Part shown: in pieces, positions 25,423-35,132 of the stretch
How the letters are laid out: every line of letters starts with the position of its first letter
How positions within the stretch are numbered: position 1 is the stretch's first letter
Source of the DNA: Thiospirochaeta perfilievii
GTDB lineage: Bacteria; Spirochaetota; Spirochaetia; DSM-2461
Direction of reading: 5' to 3'
Assembly (NCBI RefSeq): GCF_008329945.1
Contig: NZ_CP035807.1
Coordinates: forward strand, 496,001-560,000
Length of the DNA: 64,000 bases
Notes under the pieces: model-generated
Seen by the model: the letters and a program-made list of their open reading frames with translations, nothing else
What the model was told of the DNA's origin: nothing
Databases searched by the model: none
Translations under genes and position numbers: made by a program

Positions 25423-27652
25423 GACTCTCTACCTTTACAGATATTAAACCTTTTTTAATGGATACGTGAACACTACCACCATTAACTAAATCCCCAAATA
25501 GGATCTCATCAATAAATTTTGATTTAATTTCATGATCAACCACCCTAGCCATATTTCTAGCTCCAAACTCCTCAGAATAACCAATTGTAGAAAGTAGACT
25601 TATTGCATCCTTAGTTACTTTTAATGAGACATTCTTTTTATATAACATCTCTTTTAGTTGGCTTATCTCTTTAACAACAATGGACTCTATTACATCTTGC
25701 GGGAGCCTGTTAAATGTAACAACCTTATCTAACCGGTTTCTAAACTCTGGAGTAAAAGCCTTCTCGACAGCTTTGAAAATAGCATCCCCTGTAACTTTAT
25801 TTTCACCAAAACCAATAATAGCCTTACCTAAGTCCTTTGCTCCAGCATTACTTGTCATTATAATAATTACATTTCTAAAGTCGGCTTTTCTTCCTAAATT
25901 ATCAGTAATAGTAGCATAATCCATTATCTGCAGTAGCAGATTATAAATATCCGAGTGGGCTTTTTCTATCTCATCTAATAGAAGAACGCAGTAAGGATTC
26001 TTTTTTATACTATCTACTAACTGTCCCCCCTCTTCGTAACCGGTATAACCTGGAGGCGCACCTATCAATCTAGCCACAGTATGCTTCTCTTGATACTCAC
26101 TCATATCAAATCTAATTAGGGGTATAGCTAATTCTAAGGCTAACTGTTTAGCAAGCTCTGTCTTACCTACACCTGTACTTCCGGCAAAAAGCAGGGATGC
26201 TACAGGTTTATCTTCAGCTCTAAACCCAGCTCTTGATCTTTTAACAGACTCTACAACTAGGTCAACAGCGGCATCCTGCCCAAAGAGTTTTCTCTTTATT
26301 TTCTCCCCAAGACCTTTTAACATACTATTTTCAGATGAAGAGATAGTTTTATTTGGTATACCTGCAATAGAGGATAATACATTCTCTATATGTGCTTTTG
26401 TAATTGTTTGAACATCTCCAGAACTATTCATTCTAGCCCGTGCTCCAGCCTCATCTATAACATCTATAGCTTTATCTGGTAACCTTCTATCATTTAAATA
26501 TCTACTAGAGAGCTCTACAGTAGCAATTATTGCTTCCTTTGTATATTTAACGTTGTGATGGGACTCATAGGAGTCTATTATTCCTTCTAAAATCTTAATA
26601 GTATCTTCTATGTTAGTCTCCGGAACATCAATTTTCTGAAATCTTCTAGTAAAGGCGTGGGCTTTTTCAAAGTGTTTTTTATACTCATCAAACGTAGTAC
26701 AACCAATACATTTTAACTTCCCGGTTGTTAAAGCTGGTTTTAATAGGTTAGAAGCATCAAAGGAACCTCCAGATACAGCCCCGGCTCCAATAATATTATG
26801 GATCTCGTCAATAAAAAGTATTGAGTTACCCCTTATTTCAAGCTCCTTTATTACAGCTTTTAATCGCTCTTCAAAATCCCCACGATATTTAGACCCAGCT
26901 AATAAAGAACCTAGGTCTAGAGAAAAAACCTCATGATTTTTTAATCCAGAAGGTACCTCATCATTAATTATTTTAAGTGCTAACCCTTCAGTTAATACGG
27001 TTTTACCAACACCTGGATCACCTACATGAATAGGATTGTTTTTATTTCTTCTAAGTAGAACCTGTATAGTTCTCTCAATAATATCTTCCCGACCTATAAG
27101 TTTATCAAGTTCACCATTTCTAGCTCTTTTTGTAAGATTATGGGTATAACTCTCTAAAGCACTAGTTCTCTTTTGACTCTTTGAGTCATCAGCTGCTGTT
27201 TTTGAATCATCATCCTTCTGTACAAACTTATGACTACCATGGGAGACAACAGAGAGCAGGGTCATTTTATCAATTCCAACCTTCTTCATATAGTAAGAAC
27301 CATAGGACTCCTTCTCTTTAAATAGTGAAACTAAAAGATCTCCCTCATCTACAATCTCCTTACCAGTGGACTCTAGATGCATCATTGTTCTCTCAATAAC
27401 ATTTTGCAGACCTACAGACTCTGAAGGATCCTCTCCATTATCTAGGGTTGGCATATACTTGGAAAAGTACTCTTCTAAGTCCTTTTTTATAAGTTCAGGA
27501 TCAGCACCACACTCCTTAATTATTGAGATTGTCCCATCAAAAAATAGGGCTGAATATAGTATATGCTCAGGAGTAAAAAATTCATGTTTTTTTAACCGTG
27601 CATCATGATAAGCTGCATTTATTATGTTTTGAACTGCTTCATTAACCTTCAT
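25412..27652 (-). CDS. clpA: ATP-dependent Clp protease ATP-binding subunit ClpA
   Basis: A 746-residue AAA+ unfoldase. An N-domain (residues 1-145) that binds ClpS is followed by two ATPase modules: Walker A GDPGVGKT and Walker B ILFIDEIHNI in D1, GSTGVGKTELAKQLA and LLLDEIEKAHSD in D2. The IGF loop that docks onto ClpP is present (AIIGFGENK). ATG at 27652 is preferred to an upstream ATG at 27676, which lies inside clpS; AAGGT precedes it and the gap to clpS is two bases. clpP is not in the window. Confidence 0.96.
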   Translation of the reverse strand: MKVNEAVQNIINAAYHDARLKKHEFFTPEHILYSALFFDGTISIIKECGADPELIKKDLEEYFSKYMPTLDNGEDPSESVGLQNVIERTMMHLESTGKEIVDEGDLLVSLFKEKESYGSYYMKKVGIDKMTLLSVVSHGSHKFVQKDDDSKTAADDSKSQKRTSALESYTHNLTKRARNGELDKLIGREDIIERTIQVLLRRNKNNPIHVGDPGVGKTVLTEGLALKIINDEVPSGLKNHEVFSLDLGSLLAGSKYRGDFEERLKAVIKELEIRGNSILFIDEIHNIIGAGAVSGGSFDASNLLKPALTTGKLKCIGCTTFDEYKKHFEKAHAFTRRFQKIDVPETNIEDTIKILEGIIDSYESHHNVKYTKEAIIATVELSSRYLNDRRLPDKAIDVIDEAGARARMNSSGDVQTITKAHIENVLSSIAGIPNKTISSSENSMLKGLGEKIKRKLFGQDAAVDLVVESVKRSRAGFRAEDKPVASLLFAGSTGVGKTELAKQLALELAIPLIRFDMSEYQEKHTVARLIGAPPGYTGYEEGGQLVDSIKKNPYCVLLLDEIEKAHSDIYNLLLQIMDYATITDNLGRKADFRNVIIIMTSNAGAKDLGKAIIGFGENKVTGDAIFKAVEKAFTPEFRNRLDKVVTFNRLPQDVIESIVVKEISQLKEMLYKKNVSLKVTKDAISLLSTIGYSEEFGARNMARVVDHEIKSKFIDEILFGDLVNGGSVHVSIKKGLISVKVESLVR

Positions 27653-27654
27653 AT

Positions 27655-27960
27655 TTATACCTTTTCCAATGTGCATAACAGAGGATATTTCTCAACCTTT
27701 GCTCTTCTTTTAACCTCATGAACCTTTGTTATTCCTATATCATAGGGATAAACTCCGGCAATACCTGCACCTTTTTTATGTACTTCCATCATAATTTTGG
27801 AAGCTTCAACACTGTTTTTTCTAAATATAGATACTAATACATCAACAACAAAATCCATAGATGTATAATCATCATTATGCAATAAAACATTGAAAAGGCC
27901 TGGCTCTTCAAGCTTATTACTTACGCTACTCTCATTAGATATAGATGTTTTATCAGCCAT
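27655..27960 (-). CDS. clpS: ClpA adaptor protein ClpS
   Basis: A 101-residue adaptor that hands N-degron substrates to ClpA. The core shows FNVLLHNDDYTSMDFVVDVL (N-degron pocket and Asp-Asp), VHKKGAGIAGVYPYDI and EKYPLLCTLEKV. The start ATG at 27960 has GGAG directly upstream; a frame from 28038 would run across the neighbouring gene and is rejected. It overlaps the YkgJ-like gene by eight bases and is followed at once by clpA. Confidence 0.93.
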   Translation of the reverse strand: MADKTSISNESSVSNKLEEPGLFNVLLHNDDYTSMDFVVDVLVSIFRKNSVEASKIMMEVHKKGAGIAGVYPYDIGITKVHEVKRRAKVEKYPLLCTLEKV

Positions 27961-28240
27961 TTTTTCTCCTTTTCCAGAATCTGACACTCTTAACATAACC
28001 ACAACTACTAGGTAGGTATGGGTTGAACAGAGCTTCATATAAATTCACTTTTTTACAATCAGGATTAATATTGAATCTTTTATTATATACAGTACAACAG
28101 TTACTGTTACAATCTAAGAATTTACACGGTTTTTCCATATTAATAAATATGATATCCTCGTCACTAAACTCTTTTTCATAACAACAAAGTCCACATCCAC
28201 AACATAGACTCTCCCACCATTTATCTATTTTCTTTAGCAC
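27953..28240 (-). CDS. YkgJ-like cysteine-cluster protein
   Basis: A 95-residue protein with ten Cys, in particular CCGCGLCC near the start, then PCKFLDCNSNCCTVYNKR and a C-terminal SSCGYVK. This is the Cys pattern of the YkgJ/UPF0153 family, thought to bind zinc or an iron-sulfur cluster; the biochemical role is unknown. It is the first gene before clpS and overlaps it, so it is co-expressed with the N-degron unit. Confidence 0.8.
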   Translation of the reverse strand: MLKKIDKWWESLCCGCGLCCYEKEFSDEDIIFINMEKPCKFLDCNSNCCTVYNKRFNINPDCKKVNLYEALFNPYLPSSCGYVKSVRFWKRRKNG

Positions 28241-28245
28241 TAAAC

Positions 28246-30222
28246 CTACTCTAAAACCTTAACAGGAACAAAATACCCAGACTCACTACGTCCACTTTTA
28301 CGAATAAAGTCTATCTCAACTTCAACTGTAGTAAACTGTTCGCCATTATCTATATTTTTAAGGGAGTCAAAGCTTAAAACATAAAACCCAGACTTTTTTT
28401 CCCTCTCTTTAGTTATTATTCCTTTTGTCCCAGGACCATCAAATAGATATCTTGTTGATCCACCACTTTGCTTAACTATATAATCTAGCTCAGGATTATT
28501 TCTATCCTCCAGATATATAATACTCAATGATATTCTATTATTAATTAGAAGATCATTTATTTCATTAAGAGAGTACTGTACAAAGTCACTCTCCTTTTGT
28601 ACTCCAGTAGTAACTAATACAATCTCTCTTTTCTCTCTAGATGGTATTAGGGTTGAAGCTGCTAACTTTATAGAGAGATCTATTCCATCCCTATCAATAA
28701 AGGAGTTATTATCAATTTCTAAAATATCATTACCAAAATTTAGCTTCCTACTTGATACAACTTCTGGATACTCTCCAGCTGTTATTAAGGATACTCTATC
28801 TCCAGCTATTAGTTCACTATCAAAAGCCTTAGAAATGTCATATAAATTATTATAATATGGCGCTACTGTTGAGTCTAGATCAATAAGTAGACTCATATTA
28901 ACTAAGTTGTTATCACTACCTTTAAAAACAACATCCCTTGTTCCTACGACTCTGTTATTCTCTGAGATTAAAAAATTACTGTTATCTAGTCCAATTATTG
29001 GCTCTCCAAGTCTATTATAAACTTGAAGTTCTACATCAATCTTAGGAAAATTAATACTTGAAACTCTATCAATTACAACATAGAGCCCACCATATAGGGA
29101 TGAGATATCAGTTAATGAATAAAACTCTCCTAAGTTAAAATCTGTAGTTAAAGTGTTCCCGTTAACATCAACAACACCCTTTGTTATCCTACTTGCCTTA
29201 CCTTGTAGATCCGTAACATCGGATAAAACTCTACTATTTAAATTAAATTCCTTTAGTTTTACACCATCAGCAATTAATAGGGTCACTTCATCCTTAAAGC
29301 TAAGACCTTCAGGACTATCTAAACCAGAGGAGACAACAGTTTTTATATAGTTACCACTCTCATCAAATAATAAAACTGTTTTATTTACTGAGTCAGCTAT
29401 ATAAACTTCATCCCCGGCAGCTAAAACACCAGTAGGTCTTTTTAAATTTTCATTAATAATAGAGAGTATAAGATTACCATCCATATCAAATTTACAAACC
29501 CTTCTATTTCCCCAATCAGAGACATAGAAGTAACCACTACTATTTTTAGAAAGAAATCCAGGCCCAGAGAGTGGAGAGTCATTAGGGTTAATACTCTTAA
29601 TTTTTATACCTAAATCATTAATAAATGAAATTCTATCACCCATAAACTCTGAAACAATATACCCTCCATTATCTGACTCAATAATATCAAAGGGTTTATC
29701 AAAGGGTTCAAAACCTCCATTATATGTCTCTATTACTGCTCCATTACTGTTTAGTTTTGTTAATAAACCATCCATAAATGAGACTATTATACTATCTCCA
29801 TTATTTAGGGATAAAACAGAAGATGCCCTATTTATATCTTTTGAATAGAGAGTTACCCACTCTTCAACTGAGTACATTCTGTTAATAACACCCCGTCTAG
29901 CGGAGATTATTTCTACAGCCTTATCAAGCCATATAGGGGCTTCATCCTTCTCCTGAAGTAGGGACCACTCACCAAGGGCTGCTTCCACATCTCCCTTCAT
30001 AAAATATGCCTGTCCCAACCAGAGGTGAGTCCTTAAATCTAATGAGTCATAGGATAGAGACCTTTCAAAGGAGAATACAGATTTTTCATATAAACCCTGA
30101 TTATAAAATTTAACACCCCACTTAAATTCATCTAGTGCATTTATTCTGTTAAGCTCCACATCCTGGGAGAATATTAATGTAGATAAAGATAAAAGAAGAA
30201 GTATTAAAAATCTCTTGCTCAT
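28246..30222 (-). CDS. Secreted TPR / NHL-propeller / VWA-like protein
   Basis: A 658-residue protein with a signal peptide (KRFLILLLLSLSTLIFS), a TPR pair (WGVKFYNQGLYEKSVFSFER) up to about residue 110, and five to six NHL-type repeats around 150-330 (FYVSDWGNRRVCKFDMDGNL, EVYIADSVNKTVLLFDESGN). A VWA-like segment follows from about 400 (NLVNMSLLIDLDSTVAPYY), with an incomplete MIDAS (DxDST rather than DxSxS). Probably a periplasmic or surface scaffold. It overlaps the upstream TPR gene by four bases. Confidence 0.7.
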   Translation of the reverse strand: MSKRFLILLLLSLSTLIFSQDVELNRINALDEFKWGVKFYNQGLYEKSVFSFERSLSYDSLDLRTHLWLGQAYFMKGDVEAALGEWSLLQEKDEAPIWLDKAVEIISARRGVINRMYSVEEWVTLYSKDINRASSVLSLNNGDSIIVSFMDGLLTKLNSNGAVIETYNGGFEPFDKPFDIIESDNGGYIVSEFMGDRISFINDLGIKIKSINPNDSPLSGPGFLSKNSSGYFYVSDWGNRRVCKFDMDGNLILSIINENLKRPTGVLAAGDEVYIADSVNKTVLLFDESGNYIKTVVSSGLDSPEGLSFKDEVTLLIADGVKLKEFNLNSRVLSDVTDLQGKASRITKGVVDVNGNTLTTDFNLGEFYSLTDISSLYGGLYVVIDRVSSINFPKIDVELQVYNRLGEPIIGLDNSNFLISENNRVVGTRDVVFKGSDNNLVNMSLLIDLDSTVAPYYNNLYDISKAFDSELIAGDRVSLITAGEYPEVVSSRKLNFGNDILEIDNNSFIDRDGIDLSIKLAASTLIPSREKREIVLVTTGVQKESDFVQYSLNEINDLLINNRISLSIIYLEDRNNPELDYIVKQSGGSTRYLFDGPGTKGIITKEREKKSGFYVLSFDSLKNIDNGEQFTTVEVEIDFIRKSGRSESGYFVPVKVLE

Positions 30223-30896
30223 AATTTAGGACCAACCTTTTCTAATTCTTTTATATGTTTAGTTATTACATCGTTTTTAGGAGATAACATTAGTGCACGA
30301 TTAAAAAAGGATTGGGATGCACTAAACTTGTTATTTTTTAAACAGACCCAACCTAGAGAGTCTAAATAAGCAGGATTATCAACATTTATAGATAAAGCCC
30401 TTCTGCACAGGGTTTCAGCCTCTTTTAAGTCATCTTTATAATCTGCTAAGATATAACCAAGGGAGTTTAACGCATTTGCATTTTCCGGATCTATTGAGAT
30501 TGCCAGCCTATAATATTTAACACTCTTGGCCATCATTTTCTTTTTGTAATATATAAAGCCAAGTAGAGAGTATAGTTTTGCAGACTCATAACCTGAGTCT
30601 AGAAGTTTATCTAGATGTAACTGGGCTTCTTTATAATCCTCTAACTGAATTGAAGCAAAGGCTAATAACATTCTACCTTGAAAAACTCGTAGTAGGTTGT
30701 CATCAAGCTCTATATAGTGTTCTAAACTCTCTTTTCCACCTTCATAATCACCTATTTTAATATAACAAAGACCTAAATAGTAGTAAACTATAAAGTCTTC
30801 ATCCGAGTAATCACTTAATAAAAGTGTCGATATTACTTCTGAGTACAAACCCTTATTATATTCATTAATTGCTTTTTTCAACTGATTTTCTAACAT
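30219..30896 (-). CDS. TPR-repeat protein
   Basis: A 225-residue protein of about six tetratricopeptide repeats, for example YYLGLCYIKIGDYEGGKESL, YSLLGFIYYKKKMMAKSV, and LDSLGWVCLKNNKFSASQSF. No signal peptide is evident, so it is cytoplasmic or membrane-associated through partners. It overlaps the NHL/VWA gene, suggesting joint action. A TATAAT stands eight bases before its ATG without a ribosome site, another possible leaderless or near-leaderless start. Confidence 0.8.
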   Translation of the reverse strand: MLENQLKKAINEYNKGLYSEVISTLLLSDYSDEDFIVYYYLGLCYIKIGDYEGGKESLEHYIELDDNLLRVFQGRMLLAFASIQLEDYKEAQLHLDKLLDSGYESAKLYSLLGFIYYKKKMMAKSVKYYRLAISIDPENANALNSLGYILADYKDDLKEAETLCRRALSINVDNPAYLDSLGWVCLKNNKFSASQSFFNRALMLSPKNDVITKHIKELEKVGPKL

Positions 30897-30945
30897 GTAT
30901 TAATATTATATCAACGCTTTAAATATATGTATAGCCTGAATAAAT

Positions 30946-32103
30946 TTAACTATTAATTTCTGGATAATTTTTTGACATTCCATTACAGAGTTTAATACTC
31001 ATTATTTTTGCTTTAAATCCAAAAATCTTATCATAATCTTCTATATGTGTAGAAAAGTTATCAATTCCGTTTTGCTCCATAATAAAGACAACAATACCAC
31101 TAGAAATCTCTCCTGATGATTTACCACCATAAACACCATCTGTTTCAACTCCCCTCTTTATTAGCCAGTCTACTTCAGGACACGTAGATTCAAAAAGATC
31201 CCTTAATCCCTCATGGGATCTAACAAGGTATCGCCCTAGAAGATCAATATTACCATTTGAAACAACCTGCTTTATATCAAGAGACCTTTTTATCTCTTCA
31301 ACTATAAATATGGCCTTTCTTTTTATACGTTCAGGAATATCGATACAACTTCTAATCTCCTCTACCCTATAATTTCTTAAGGAGTGATTGTTTTTACCCT
31401 TAGATAGTTTTGAGGCTAACTCATAAAGTCCATCCCTATCATCAATATAATCCATCTCTACATCTGCATTACTAACACCTGGATCTAATAGGACAACCCT
31501 ATCTATAAGAGAGTCTAATTTTAGACTCTCATAATCTAGTGTAGCAGCATCAAAACAGAAGAGACTATTCTTATTGTTAAAAAACATTGTTAAAGCATCA
31601 TCTAAACCCGCATATAAACCCATAAAAACAGATTCTGAAAATCTGGTAGACTCTACTAAGTTAAGCCAAGAGAGATCAAGATTATATAGTTTTTTTAAAC
31701 AGCAGGCTGTAGCTAAACACATAGCAGTTGAAGATCCAAGACCTATCTTCTCTGGTATATCACTAAGAATAGTGATATTCATTCCACTTAGGGGTGTGCC
31801 TGTCTGTATAATTGACATAATTACGCCTTTTATATAGTTAGACCAGCGATCTTCCCTTTTATTTTTAATATTTGAAATTGAGGTTTTTTTTCTCTCATTA
31901 TAATTTACAGAGTAAAATCTTACTGAGTTATCATCCCTTTTTGAGATTGCTACTTGGCAGTACAAATTTATAGCAGATGATATAATAACTCCATCGTTGT
32001 ACTCTGTATGCTCACCGGATAGAGTTATCTTTCCTGGGCATGAATAAAATACTCCAGGTTTATGTCCATATTCTTCTTTATGTTTCAATTCAATTTCAGT
32101 CAC
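30946..32103 (-). CDS. GHMP kinase, galactokinase-like
   Basis: A 385-residue sugar kinase. Motif 1 (CPGKITLSGEHTEYNDGVII) and the ATP-binding motif 2 (KIGLGSSTAMCLA, read IGLGSSTAMC) match galactokinase; the catalytic Asp region is GLYAGLDDALTMF, and SHEGLRDLFESTCPEVD is galactokinase-like. Motif 3, normally GARMTGGGFGG, is altered to GGKSSGEISSG. The substrate may therefore not be galactose. A GTG start with TGGAG upstream is used. No other galactose genes are nearby. Confidence 0.78.
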   Translation of the reverse strand: MTEIELKHKEEYGHKPGVFYSCPGKITLSGEHTEYNDGVIISSAINLYCQVAISKRDDNSVRFYSVNYNERKKTSISNIKNKREDRWSNYIKGVIMSIIQTGTPLSGMNITILSDIPEKIGLGSSTAMCLATACCLKKLYNLDLSWLNLVESTRFSESVFMGLYAGLDDALTMFFNNKNSLFCFDAATLDYESLKLDSLIDRVVLLDPGVSNADVEMDYIDDRDGLYELASKLSKGKNNHSLRNYRVEEIRSCIDIPERIKRKAIFIVEEIKRSLDIKQVVSNGNIDLLGRYLVRSHEGLRDLFESTCPEVDWLIKRGVETDGVYGGKSSGEISSGIVVFIMEQNGIDNFSTHIEDYDKIFGFKAKIMSIKLCNGMSKNYPEINS

Positions 32104-32164
32104 TCACATCTCCATCTAAGAACCATACATTTTAATAGTAAATGAAAAATTGTAAGAAAACAAT

Positions 32165-32196
32165 AAAAAAAAAGAGACGTATAAACGCCTCTTTTT
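32165..32196 (-). terminator. Intrinsic terminator after rpmE
   Basis: On the minus strand AGAGGCG, a six-base loop and CGTCTCT (one G:U) are followed by nine T. It ends the rho-rpmE transcript. Confidence 0.85.
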
Positions 32197-32216
32197 GATA
32201 CATAATGAATTGATAT

Positions 32217-32417
32217 TTATTTAACCTTGTATCTCTTGTTAAATTTCTCAATTCTACCAGCAGTATCCACAAGCTTTTGTGTTCCTGTGTAGAATGGGTG
32301 ACAAGCTGAACAGATGTCCATTTTAATATCACCAACAGTCGTTCTAGTTTCGATTACGTTTCCACATACACAAATGCATTTTGCTGATTCGTACTTTGGA
32401 TGTATATCTTTTTTCAC
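32217..32417 (-). CDS. rpmE: 50S ribosomal protein L31, zinc type
   Basis: A 66-residue L31 with the zinc-ligand set CVCG and [10 protein letters not shown], so it is the Cys-containing form rather than the zinc-free paralogue. Start is a GTG with AGGAGG upstream. It follows rho by 32 bases, a neighbour pair seen in many bacteria, and ends at a strong terminator. Confidence 0.95.
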   Translation of the reverse strand: MKKDIHPKYESAKCICVCGNVIETRTTVGDIKMDICSACHPFYTGTQKLVDTAGRIEKFNKRYKVK

Positions 32418-32449
32418 AATTCCCTCCTAAGGTTATAAAAGACCACGAA

Positions 32450-34201
32450 TTAACTATTCATAGATCTTAAAAACGCCTCATTATTCTTTGTTTTTTTCAT
32501 TTTATCAACTATGAGCTCAGTAATTGCTAAATCATCCATTGGAGCAATAGCATTTCTAAGTATACCCATCTTATTGGATTCTTCGGAAGTTAGCAATAGG
32601 TCTTCTCTTCTTGTCCCTGATTTTTTTACATTTATGGCTGGGAATAGACGTTTATCAGAGAGTTTTCTATCTAGATGAACTTCCATATTCCCTGTACCTT
32701 TAAACTCTTCAAATATAACCTCATCCATTTTACTTCCAGTTTCGATAAGTGCAGTAGATACAATAGTAAGGCTTCCACCCTCTTCAATATTTCTAGCAGC
32801 TCCAAAAAATCTTTTAGGTTTATGAAGAGCATTTGAATCAACACCACCGGAAAGTATTTTACCTGAGGTTGGTACGGTCTGGTTATAGGCCCTTGCAAGC
32901 CTAGTAATAGAGTCTAAAAGTATAACAACATCTTTTTTATGTTCAACTAGACGTTTAGCCTTAGATATTACCATCTCTGCAACTTGCACATGTCTTGAAG
33001 CTTGTTCATCGAAGGTAGAAGCTATAACTTCCCCCTTAACGTTTCGCTTCATATCTGTAACCTCTTCAGGTCGCTCATCTACAAGTAAAACCATAAGGGT
33101 AATTTCTGGGTGATTTTCAGATATAGCATTGGCAATTTTTTGTAGAAAAACTGTTTTACCTGTTCTAGGAGGCGCAACAATTATACCTCTTTGCCCCTTA
33201 CCTATAGGATAAAAAAGGTTGATCATTCTTGTAGAGACATCACCACAGGAGGTCTCCATATTTATTCTCTCATCTGGAAATAGTGGAGTTAAACTCTCAA
33301 AAGCTACTCTTCTTTGAGCTACAGATGGGTCATCTTCATTTACCTTCTCTACCCTTAACATAGCAAAGAATCTCTCCCCCTGCTGAGGAGTTCTTATTTG
33401 ACCATATACATTGTCACCAGTTTTTAAATTAAATAGTCTTATTTGTGAGGGAGATACATAGATATCATCATTACCAGGTAGATAACTGTTACCAGGAGAT
33501 CTTAGGAAACCATAACCATCAGGAAGTATTTCCAAAGAACCAAATGCAAATACAACACCATTTTTAGCTTCAATATGATTTTTTAGAACTAGAAAAATAA
33601 CTTCTTGTTTTGTTAAAGATATTAAGTCATCACATACAACACCATCTTCAGTTGCAAAGGCCCTTAAATCAGGAAGGGTCATATCTGTTAAGTTATTTAT
33701 CAGAATTCTTGGTTGATCAGGTGTTGGAATTGGTGCACTGTTAGGATTATCATTTCTTCTATTCCTGTTATTTCGGTTTTTATTAGTATATGAATTTCTA
33801 TTATTGTTCCTATTATTATTACTGTTTTTAGTATTTTTTCTTTGAACACTGTTATTATGGTTTGTCGAATGTGGAGTATTTGAAGTCTCATTGGACTTCT
33901 CAGGACTATTTGCTGCAACCACTTTTTTTAATCTATTCATTGGTTCGTTTTCAGATTTGGAACTATCAGATACATTTACAACTTTCTTTTCTGATTTAAC
34001 CGAAACAGGTTCTTGGTCTTTTTCTTGTTCTGTCTTTGTACTAGGCTCTTCAACCTTCTTTCTTCTTACTCTTTTTCTAGTAACTACTACTTTTTTTGCC
34101 TTATCATCAGACCCTTCTTCTACTTGTGGAACTGTTAAATCTAATTCCTTCTGAATTACTTTAACCTCTTCCGGATCAGTTTTTTTGCTGTCATCTGACA
34201 T
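32450..34201 (-). CDS. rho: Transcription termination factor Rho
   Basis: A 583-residue Rho helicase, longer than the usual ~420. Residues 1-165 are a charged and Asn-rich low-complexity extension ([20 protein letters not shown]) of unknown function. The core follows: Rho N-terminal RNA-binding ([18 protein letters not shown]), Walker A APPRTGKT, Walker [19 protein letters not shown] and the Q/R-loop region [23 protein letters not shown] precedes the ATG. The promoter region carries a 10-bp inverted repeat. Confidence 0.95.
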   Translation of the reverse strand: MSDDSKKTDPEEVKVIQKELDLTVPQVEEGSDDKAKKVVVTRKRVRRKKVEEPSTKTEQEKDQEPVSVKSEKKVVNVSDSSKSENEPMNRLKKVVAANSPEKSNETSNTPHSTNHNNSVQRKNTKNSNNNRNNNRNSYTNKNRNNRNRRNDNPNSAPIPTPDQPRILINNLTDMTLPDLRAFATEDGVVCDDLISLTKQEVIFLVLKNHIEAKNGVVFAFGSLEILPDGYGFLRSPGNSYLPGNDDIYVSPSQIRLFNLKTGDNVYGQIRTPQQGERFFAMLRVEKVNEDDPSVAQRRVAFESLTPLFPDERINMETSCGDVSTRMINLFYPIGKGQRGIIVAPPRTGKTVFLQKIANAISENHPEITLMVLLVDERPEEVTDMKRNVKGEVIASTFDEQASRHVQVAEMVISKAKRLVEHKKDVVILLDSITRLARAYNQTVPTSGKILSGGVDSNALHKPKRFFGAARNIEEGGSLTIVSTALIETGSKMDEVIFEEFKGTGNMEVHLDRKLSDKRLFPAINVKKSGTRREDLLLTSEESNKMGILRNAIAPMDDLAITELIVDKMKKTKNNEAFLRSMNS

Positions 34202-34294
34202 GATTTCTCCATTAATTATTGTTTGATTTATATAAAAAACGATTAGTTTAGAATTGATTATTATTTTATAAGTTTAATACATTGCTTTTTATTT

Positions 34295-34329
34295 TGTCAA
34301 GTATAGAATAACCTAAATATATACTTGAC
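34295..34329. promoter_or_regulatory. rho promoter with overlapping inverted repeat
   Basis: On the minus strand TTGACA (34295-34300) is followed at 18 bases by TAAACT. A perfect inverted repeat, GTCAAGTATA at 34296-34305 and TATACTTGAC at 34320-34329 with a 14-base spacer, overlaps the -35 box. It could be an operator; Rho autoregulation or another control is possible. Confidence 0.45.
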
Positions 34330-34337
34330 CTATTTGT

Positions 34338-34730
34338 TTAGATTATTGAAACTGATTTTTTTAACTGACTAACAGATGTTGAGAAAATATCAACTGTGTC
34401 AGAATCTTGTATCATCTGACATCGTCCTTCAATTTGAACTCCATCAGCAATCTTTATAGTTGGTGCAATTAAATTACCCTTGATAACAGAGTTTGATAGA
34501 ATATCAATTCTCTCTGTAGCTGTAACATCGCCTAAAATTTGACCTGCAATTACAGCCTCTTTTACGTTTATATCACCCTCAAATAAAGCACTATCTTCAA
34601 TGTATAAAGTTCCTCCAGATAGGATTGAACCATTATATTTACCCTTAATTTTTAAATGTTTATCAAAGGTTAAGTTTCCCTTATAAGATGTATTTACCCC
34701 TAGTTCTGCGATTTTATTTTCATTCTTCAA
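34338..34730 (-). CDS. Bactofilin (polymer-forming cytoskeletal protein) 2
   Basis: A 130-residue bactofilin. The core is a run of six-residue beta-helix turns (SYKGNLTFDKHLKIKGKYNG, SILSGGTLYIEDSALFEGDI). Bactofilins polymerise without nucleotide under the inner membrane and help set cell shape, in Leptospira including helical pitch. Start is a TTG with GGGGAG upstream. A second bactofilin lies at 37082-37489. The gene stands between HU and rho. Confidence 0.88.
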   Translation of the reverse strand: MKNENKIAELGVNTSYKGNLTFDKHLKIKGKYNGSILSGGTLYIEDSALFEGDINVKEAVIAGQILGDVTATERIDILSNSVIKGNLIAPTIKIADGVQIEGRCQMIQDSDTVDIFSTSVSQLKKSVSII

Positions 34731-34823
34731 AATTAGCTCCCCTGTAAGTCCTTAAATAAAACATTTATAAAAAAAATTAGACCCTAATCAGATAAACTCC
34801 GACTAGAGCCTTGGTTAAAAAAA

Positions 34824-35117
34824 TTATTTTTTAACATTCCATGTTAACTCTTTTAATTCTTTTCCTGGTCTAAAAACAGTAACACCATGACTATCAACTG
34901 GAATTATTTCACCGGTTTTTGGGTTTCTAGCTTTCTCTCTGGCCTTTCTTGTTTTAACTTCAAAAGTACCAAAACCTCTTAATTCCACAACCTTAGAGTC
35001 AACTAGAGCATTTTTTACTTCATCAAAGAAGTTGTCAATAATCGCATGAATATCTTTTTTATTTACATCAACAGATTCATAAATATTATTAACTATTTCA
35101 GCTTTAGTAAGTTTCAC
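34824..35117 (-). CDS. HU/IHF-family DNA-binding protein
   Basis: A 97-residue DNA-bending protein. The helical dimerisation part (MKLTKAEIVNNIYESVDVNK) is followed by the beta-arm region with GFGTFEVKTRKAREKARNP and KTGEIIPV, the conserved loop-tip sequence. Starts with GTG. It is closer to the IHF/HU hybrid type of many spirochaetes than to E. coli HU. It lies 15 bp after rpsT and is probably co-transcribed with it. Confidence 0.93.
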   Translation of the reverse strand: MKLTKAEIVNNIYESVDVNKKDIHAIIDNFFDEVKNALVDSKVVELRGFGTFEVKTRKAREKARNPKTGEIIPVDSHGVTVFRPGKELKELTWNVKK

Positions 35118-35132
35118 TAATAAACCCGATTT

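Noticed and set aside
27655-28038. Longer ClpS starting at 28038
   Set aside because: The extra 26 residues run out of frame through the YkgJ-like gene; the ATG at 27960 has a proper GGAG site and fits the family start.
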